Below the pieces are notes generated by a model, which did no database searches, had not been told where the DNA came from, and worked only from the letters and a program-made list of their open reading frames with translations. This document shows, one piece after another, positions 36,537 through 40,248 of a stretch of DNA of 40,248 nucleotides (positions within the stretch are counted from its first letter, which is position 1; the number at the start of each line of letters is the position of its first letter). Source of the DNA: Verrucomicrobiota bacterium (GTDB lineage: Bacteria > Verrucomicrobiota > Verrucomicrobiia > Opitutales > UBA953); assembly GCA_030831965.1 (NCBI GenBank), contig JAURJZ010000036.1, forward strand, positions 1 through 40,248. Direction: 5' to 3'. Made by a program: the position numbers and the translations under genes.

Positions 36537-37646
36537 TCAGACGCCGAAGAGGAGGCGCTGGGGGTCCTGGATGGAGTCGCGGACCTTGATGAGGAAGGTG
36601 ACGGCCTCCTTGCCGTCGACGAGGCGGTGGTCGTAGGAGAGGGCGAGGTACATCATCGGCCGGATGACCACCTGGCCATCGACGGCAACCGGGCGCTGCT
36701 GGATGCTGTGCATGCCAAGGATGCCGCTTTGCGGCGGATTGAGGATGGGGGTGCTGAGGAGCGAGCCGTAGACACCGCCGTTGGAAATGGTGAAGACGCC
36801 ACCGCTGAGGTCGGCGATCTCGATCTTGCCTTCCTTGGCCTTGGCCGCGTAGGCAAGGATGTCCTTTTCCAGGTCGGCAAAGGACTTGCTGTCGCAATCG
36901 CGCAGGACCGGGACAATCAGGCCGCGCTCGGTGCCAACGGCCACGCCGATGTCATGGAAGTGGTTCTGCACGATCTCGTCGCCATCGACGCGGACGTTGA
37001 TGCCCGGCACCGCCTTGAGGGCCTCGACCACGGCCTTCACAAAGAAAGACATGAAGCCGAGCTTGACGCCATGTTTGGCGACAAAGCTGTCCTGCAGCTT
37101 GGAACGCAGGGCCATGACGGCACTCATGTCGCACTCGTTGAAGGTGGTCAGGATGGCGGCGGTCTGCTGGGCGCTGACGAGCTGGTCGGCGATCTTGCGG
37201 CGCAGTGGCGACATCTTCTTGCGCGTGACCCGGCCCTCGGCGGGCTTGCTGGCCGGGGCCGGTTTGGCAGCTGCCTGGGGCTGGGGAGCAGGGGCCGGTT
37301 TCGGTGCCTCGGTCTTCGGGGCGGGAGCCGGCGGAGCTTCAGCGACTGCAGGCGCGGTGGACGGGGCGGCCTCCGGCTCGGGTGCAGGAGCCACGGCGGC
37401 GGCTGGCGCGGTTTTTCCCTCGGCGATGCTGCCGACCACGGTGCCGATCTCGACGTCGGCACCCTCGGCGAGCAGGATGCTCAGTTCGCCGCCGGTCTCC
37501 GCGGTGATTTCCGCGGCGACCTTGTCGGTCTCGAGCGTCAGCAGGATGTCACCCGGCTTAACGAGGTCGCCGGTCTTGAAATGCCATTTGGAGATTTGTC
37601 CGCCGGAAACGGATTCGCCAAGAGCGGGGATTTTGATGTCGGCCAT
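36537..37646 (-). CDS. sucB: Dihydrolipoamide succinyltransferase (E2 of 2-oxoglutarate dehydrogenase)
   Basis: A 369-residue E2. The lipoyl domain covers residues 1-78 with the lipoylated Lys42 in [10 protein letters not shown] Pro/Ala-rich linker (79-138) leads directly to the catalytic domain (from [17 protein letters not shown]), which ends with SYDHRLVDG (His340, Asp344). The peripheral subunit-binding domain usually found between linker and catalytic domain is absent, as in mitochondrial DLST. The 3' 46 sense codons (36540-36677) all end in G or C, whereas upstream codons often end in A or T, so the gene has two codon-use regimes. The ATG at 37646 lacks the pyrimidine leader seen elsewhere. 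Confidence 0.95.
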   Translation of the reverse strand: MADIKIPALGESVSGGQISKWHFKTGDLVKPGDILLTLETDKVAAEITAETGGELSILLAEGADVEIGTVVGSIAEGKTAPAAAVAPAPEPEAAPSTAPAVAEAPPAPAPKTEAPKPAPAPQPQAAAKPAPASKPAEGRVTRKKMSPLRRKIADQLVSAQQTAAILTTFNECDMSAVMALRSKLQDSFVAKHGVKLGFMSFFVKAVVEALKAVPGINVRVDGDEIVQNHFHDIGVAVGTERGLIVPVLRDCDSKSFADLEKDILAYAAKAKEGKIEIADLSGGVFTISNGGVYGSLLSTPILNPPQSGILGMHSIQQRPVAVDGQVVIRPMMYLALSYDHRLVDGKEAVTFLIKVRDSIQDPQRLLFGV

Positions 37647-37681
37647 GATCGTGCAGCAGGGGGTTCAGTCGCGGGGGTGAA

Positions 37682-40248
37682 TCAGACACTGAAGGCGTCC
37701 TCGACGAGCTTTTCCTGCTCGAGAACGTGGATGGCCTTGGAGCCGGCGGCGGGGCTGGAGCTGCGTTCGCGTCCGGCGTAGCGCAGTTTGTGGTTGGAGA
37801 GTTCCTCGAGGCGGGGGCGGATGTAGTAGAAGGCGCCCATGTTGCGCGGTTCCTCCTGGCACCAGATCCACTTCTTCTGGGCACGCGGATAGCGCGCCAC
37901 AATCGACTTCAGCATCTCGTAGTTGAGCGGATACAGCTGCTCGACACGGATGATGGCGGCGTTCTGGATCTTGTTCTTCTCGCGGGATTCCAGCAGATCA
38001 TAGTAGACCTTGCCGGAGCAGAAGATGAGGCGGGCGACACGGTCCGGGCTGCACGGCAGGTGCTCGTCGTCGAGAACCTCGCGGAAGTGGCTGCCGGCGG
38101 CCATCTCGTCGATCTTGGAAACGCAGCGCGGGTGACGCAGCAGGCTCTTGGGGGTCATCACGACGAGCGGCTTGCGGGTGCCGCGACGCACCTGTCGGCG
38201 CAGGGCGTGGAAGTATTGGGCGGGGGTGGTGAAGTTGCAGACCTGCATGTTGCCGCCGGCGCAGAGCTGCAGGAAGCGCTCCAGGCGGGCGCTGGAGTGC
38301 TCCGGCCCCTGACCCTCGTAGCCGTGCGGCAGGAGCAGGGTCAGGTGGCTTGGCCGCTGCCACTTGCTTTCAGCCGAAGCGATGAACTGGTCGATGATGA
38401 CCTGGGCGCCGTTGATGAAGTCGCCAAACTGAGCCTCCCAGCAGATGAGCAGGTTCGGGGCGAGCAGGGAGTAACCGTAATCGAAGCCGAGCACGGCGGC
38501 CTCGGAGAGCAGGCTGTTGTAGACGCAGAAGCGGGCCTGCCCCTCCTCAAGATGGTTGAGCGGGATGTGGCGTTCGCGCGTTTCGGTGTCGTAGAGAACG
38601 CTGTGGCGCTGGCTGAAGGTGCCGCGGCGGACGTCCTGGCCGGAAAGGCGGACCCCGAAGCCCTCGGTCAGCAGGGCGCCGAAGGCGAGTGACTCGGCGG
38701 TGGCCCAGTCGATGCCCTCGCCCGACTCGACCGCCTTGCCGCGTGCGGCAAGAAAGCGACGCGCAATCGTGGGATGCAGGTGAAATCCCTCGGGTGCCTC
38801 GATCAGCTTGCGGCCGATGTGACGCAGTTTTTCATGTTCGACGCCGGTGTCGACGACACTGTAGTCGTAAGCCGGCTGGGGTTCGACCACGAAGCCCTCA
38901 AAGGGATTGCCGCCCTGGCCGTCGTCGCGGGAGGCGAGCGTGGTCATGCCACCCTCCAGTTGGTTTTCCAGGTCCTTCTGCAAATGGTCGGCGGAGGCTT
39001 CGTCGAGCACGCCGTCCTCAATCAGTTGACGCCGGAACAGCGCGGCGGTCGACGGACGCGCAGCGATGGAGCGCGCCATGTTCGGCTGGGTGAAGGCGGG
39101 TTCGTCGGTCTCATTGTGGCCGTAGCGACGGTAGCAGACAATGTCGAGCACGACGTCGCTGCCGAACTGCTGGCGGAATTCCAGGGCGAGGCGCGCGGCG
39201 CGCACCACCTCAAGCGGGCAGTCGCCGTTCACATGGAAGACCGGGGCGTCGATCATCTTGGCGACATCGGTGCAGTAACGACTGGAACGGGCGTCGGCGG
39301 GCAGGGTGGTGAAACCGATCTGGTTGTTGACGACGATGTGCAGCGTGCCGCCGGTGCGGTAGCCGGGAAGCTGGGAGAGGTTGAGCACCTCGGCGACAAT
39401 GCCCTGTCCGGCGAAGGCGGCGTCGCCATGCACGAGCACCGGAATGACCTGGTTGCGCGCGGTGGTGTCGTCCAGGAAACGCTGGCGCGCTCGCGTCATG
39501 CCTTCGACCACCGGGTCCACAGCTTCGAGGTGACTCGGGTTGGGCGCGAGCATGACCGCGATCTCATGGCCGTCACGGGTGCGGCGGACGGTCTCGAAAC
39601 CGAGGTGATATTTCACGTCGCCATCGCCGGCGACCATGTTCGGCACGTAGTTTTCCGAGAATTCGTAGAACAGGTTCTCCAGCGGCTTGCGCAGGAAATT
39701 GGCCAATACGCTTAGCCGGCCGCGGTGGGCCATGCCCATGACGATCTCCCGTCCGCCGAGCGCGGGCAGGCTTTCGAGAATGGCTTCCAAAGCCACCAGC
39801 ATGGATTCACCGCCCTCGACCGAGAACCGTTTCTGGCCGACGAAGCGACGGTGAAGAAAGCGCTCGAAGGTTTCAGCTTCGAGAAGCCAGCGCAGGGCGG
39901 CGATTTGTTCCTCCGGCGTCGGTGCCGCTTCAAAGGGACGTTGTTCGATGCGCGCCAGCAGCCAGTCGCGGACTTCCGGCGCGTGGATGTGCATGAACTC
40001 GTAGCCGGTGGTGCCGCAATAAGTCCGGCGCAGTTCCCCGAGCATGTCCTGAAGACGCATCGGCTGGCCGTCGCGGAACATTTGCGTGCGAACTTCCTGC
40101 TCGAGTTCGGCCGCCGTAAAGCCCAGTCCTTCGGGGGTCAGTCCGCTGACTTCGGGGCCGGCCGGGCTGAGCGGATCGAGGTGGGCGGCCGTGTGGCCGA
40201 GTTGGCGAAAGGCCAGCAGCGCGTGGGTGACGCGCATGCGAAAATTCA
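37682..40248 (-). CDS. sucA: 2-oxoglutarate dehydrogenase E1 subunit, N-terminus outside window
   Basis: A thiamine-diphosphate E1 decarboxylase, 855 or so residues visible, starting the TCA-cycle step to succinyl-CoA. Landmarks are RFSVEGGESMLVALEAIL, MGMAHRGRLSVLANFL, VHGDAAFAGQGIVAEVLNLS, NNQIGFTT and, near the end, CQEEPRNMGAFYYIRPRL, all typical of the SucA/OdhA family. The frame is open to the right edge (RMRVTHALLAFRQLGHTAAHLDP follows the edge codons), so the true start is outside; the ATG at 40237 is internal. Codon use is clearly less GC-rich than in lpd. It stops 36 bp before sucB, with which it forms an operon. Confidence 0.96.
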   Translation of the reverse strand, partial: NFRMRVTHALLAFRQLGHTAAHLDPLSPAGPEVSGLTPEGLGFTAAELEQEVRTQMFRDGQPMRLQDMLGELRRTYCGTTGYEFMHIHAPEVRDWLLARIEQRPFEAAPTPEEQIAALRWLLEAETFERFLHRRFVGQKRFSVEGGESMLVALEAILESLPALGGREIVMGMAHRGRLSVLANFLRKPLENLFYEFSENYVPNMVAGDGDVKYHLGFETVRRTRDGHEIAVMLAPNPSHLEAVDPVVEGMTRARQRFLDDTTARNQVIPVLVHGDAAFAGQGIVAEVLNLSQLPGYRTGGTLHIVVNNQIGFTTLPADARSSRYCTDVAKMIDAPVFHVNGDCPLEVVRAARLALEFRQQFGSDVVLDIVCYRRYGHNETDEPAFTQPNMARSIAARPSTAALFRRQLIEDGVLDEASADHLQKDLENQLEGGMTTLASRDDGQGGNPFEGFVVEPQPAYDYSVVDTGVEHEKLRHIGRKLIEAPEGFHLHPTIARRFLAARGKAVESGEGIDWATAESLAFGALLTEGFGVRLSGQDVRRGTFSQRHSVLYDTETRERHIPLNHLEEGQARFCVYNSLLSEAAVLGFDYGYSLLAPNLLICWEAQFGDFINGAQVIIDQFIASAESKWQRPSHLTLLLPHGYEGQGPEHSSARLERFLQLCAGGNMQVCNFTTPAQYFHALRRQVRRGTRKPLVVMTPKSLLRHPRCVSKIDEMAAGSHFREVLDDEHLPCSPDRVARLIFCSGKVYYDLLESREKNKIQNAAIIRVEQLYPLNYEMLKSIVARYPRAQKKWIWCQEEPRNMGAFYYIRPRLEELSNHKLRYAGRERSSSPAAGSKAIHVLEQEKLVEDAFSV

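Noticed and set aside
37682-40237. ATG at 40237 as the sucA start
   Set aside because: The frame remains open to the window edge, and the E1 family has further N-terminal sequence before this point.

Overview
The window is a gene-dense, very GC-rich bacterial chromosome segment. Third codon positions are almost entirely G or C, and long open frames on the antisense strand are by-products of that. The gene content suggests a Gram-negative member of the Verrucomicrobiota, possibly Opitutales-like: an Mla-type lipid transporter, an LpxR-like outer-membrane protein, a DUF5069 protein, a NahK-like sugar kinase beside a nucleotidyltransferase, and a 2-oxoglutarate dehydrogenase cluster. This placement is an inference from gene families, not from a marker phylogeny. 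No mobile element, prophage, CRISPR array, tRNA or rRNA was seen.

Layout. 1-601: start of alaS (minus). 840-5803: a fused acyltransferase/acyl-ACP ligase and glycogen phosphorylase (plus). 6020-7721: prfB and a cupin (minus). 7841-10396: a two-domain M16 peptidase (plus). 10374-12420: an AmpG-like MFS transporter coupled to an unknown protein (minus). 12735-17370: a minus-strand operon mlaE-mlaF-mlaD-lipoprotein-DUF5069-SpoU-like, in which every junction overlaps. 17474-21004: a divergent plus-strand operon of an LpxR-like protein, a Ppx/GppA phosphatase, a Sco-like copper protein and a His-rich secreted or membrane-anchored protein. 21015-30378: an eight-gene minus-strand run headed by valS, followed by nagB, a ROK kinase, a small membrane protein, a PIG-L deacetylase, a sugar-1-P nucleotidyltransferase, a NahK-like kinase and a GalE-like epimerase. 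30439-30548: SRP RNA (plus). 30556-35073: ilvE and a heterodimeric ABC exporter (minus). 35126-40248: sucA (5' end outside the window), sucB and lpd (minus), ended by a strong intrinsic terminator.

How the genes work together. The valS-linked run encodes enough for two amino-sugar routes: C1 phosphorylation, UDP activation and epimerisation (NahK, nucleotidyltransferase, GalE), and deacetylation, phosphorylation and deamination (PIG-L, ROK, NagB) without a NagA. The mla/lpxR region looks like an outer-membrane lipid maintenance block. sucA-sucB-lpd forms the 2-oxoglutarate dehydrogenase complex.

Most notable signals: (1) an abrupt change of codon use inside sucB at about 36,678, after which the rest of the window (sucB 5' part and sucA) is markedly less GC-rich; (2) the amino-sugar operon; (3) pure pyrimidine spacers (TTCCCCATG, CCCTCCCATG) in front of many start codons where a Shine-Dalgarno sequence would be expected; (4) a repeated intergenic element carrying the 13-mer GGGGCACAGGGGC in inverted arrangement; (5) an E2 subunit that lacks the E3-binding domain, as in the mitochondrial enzyme.
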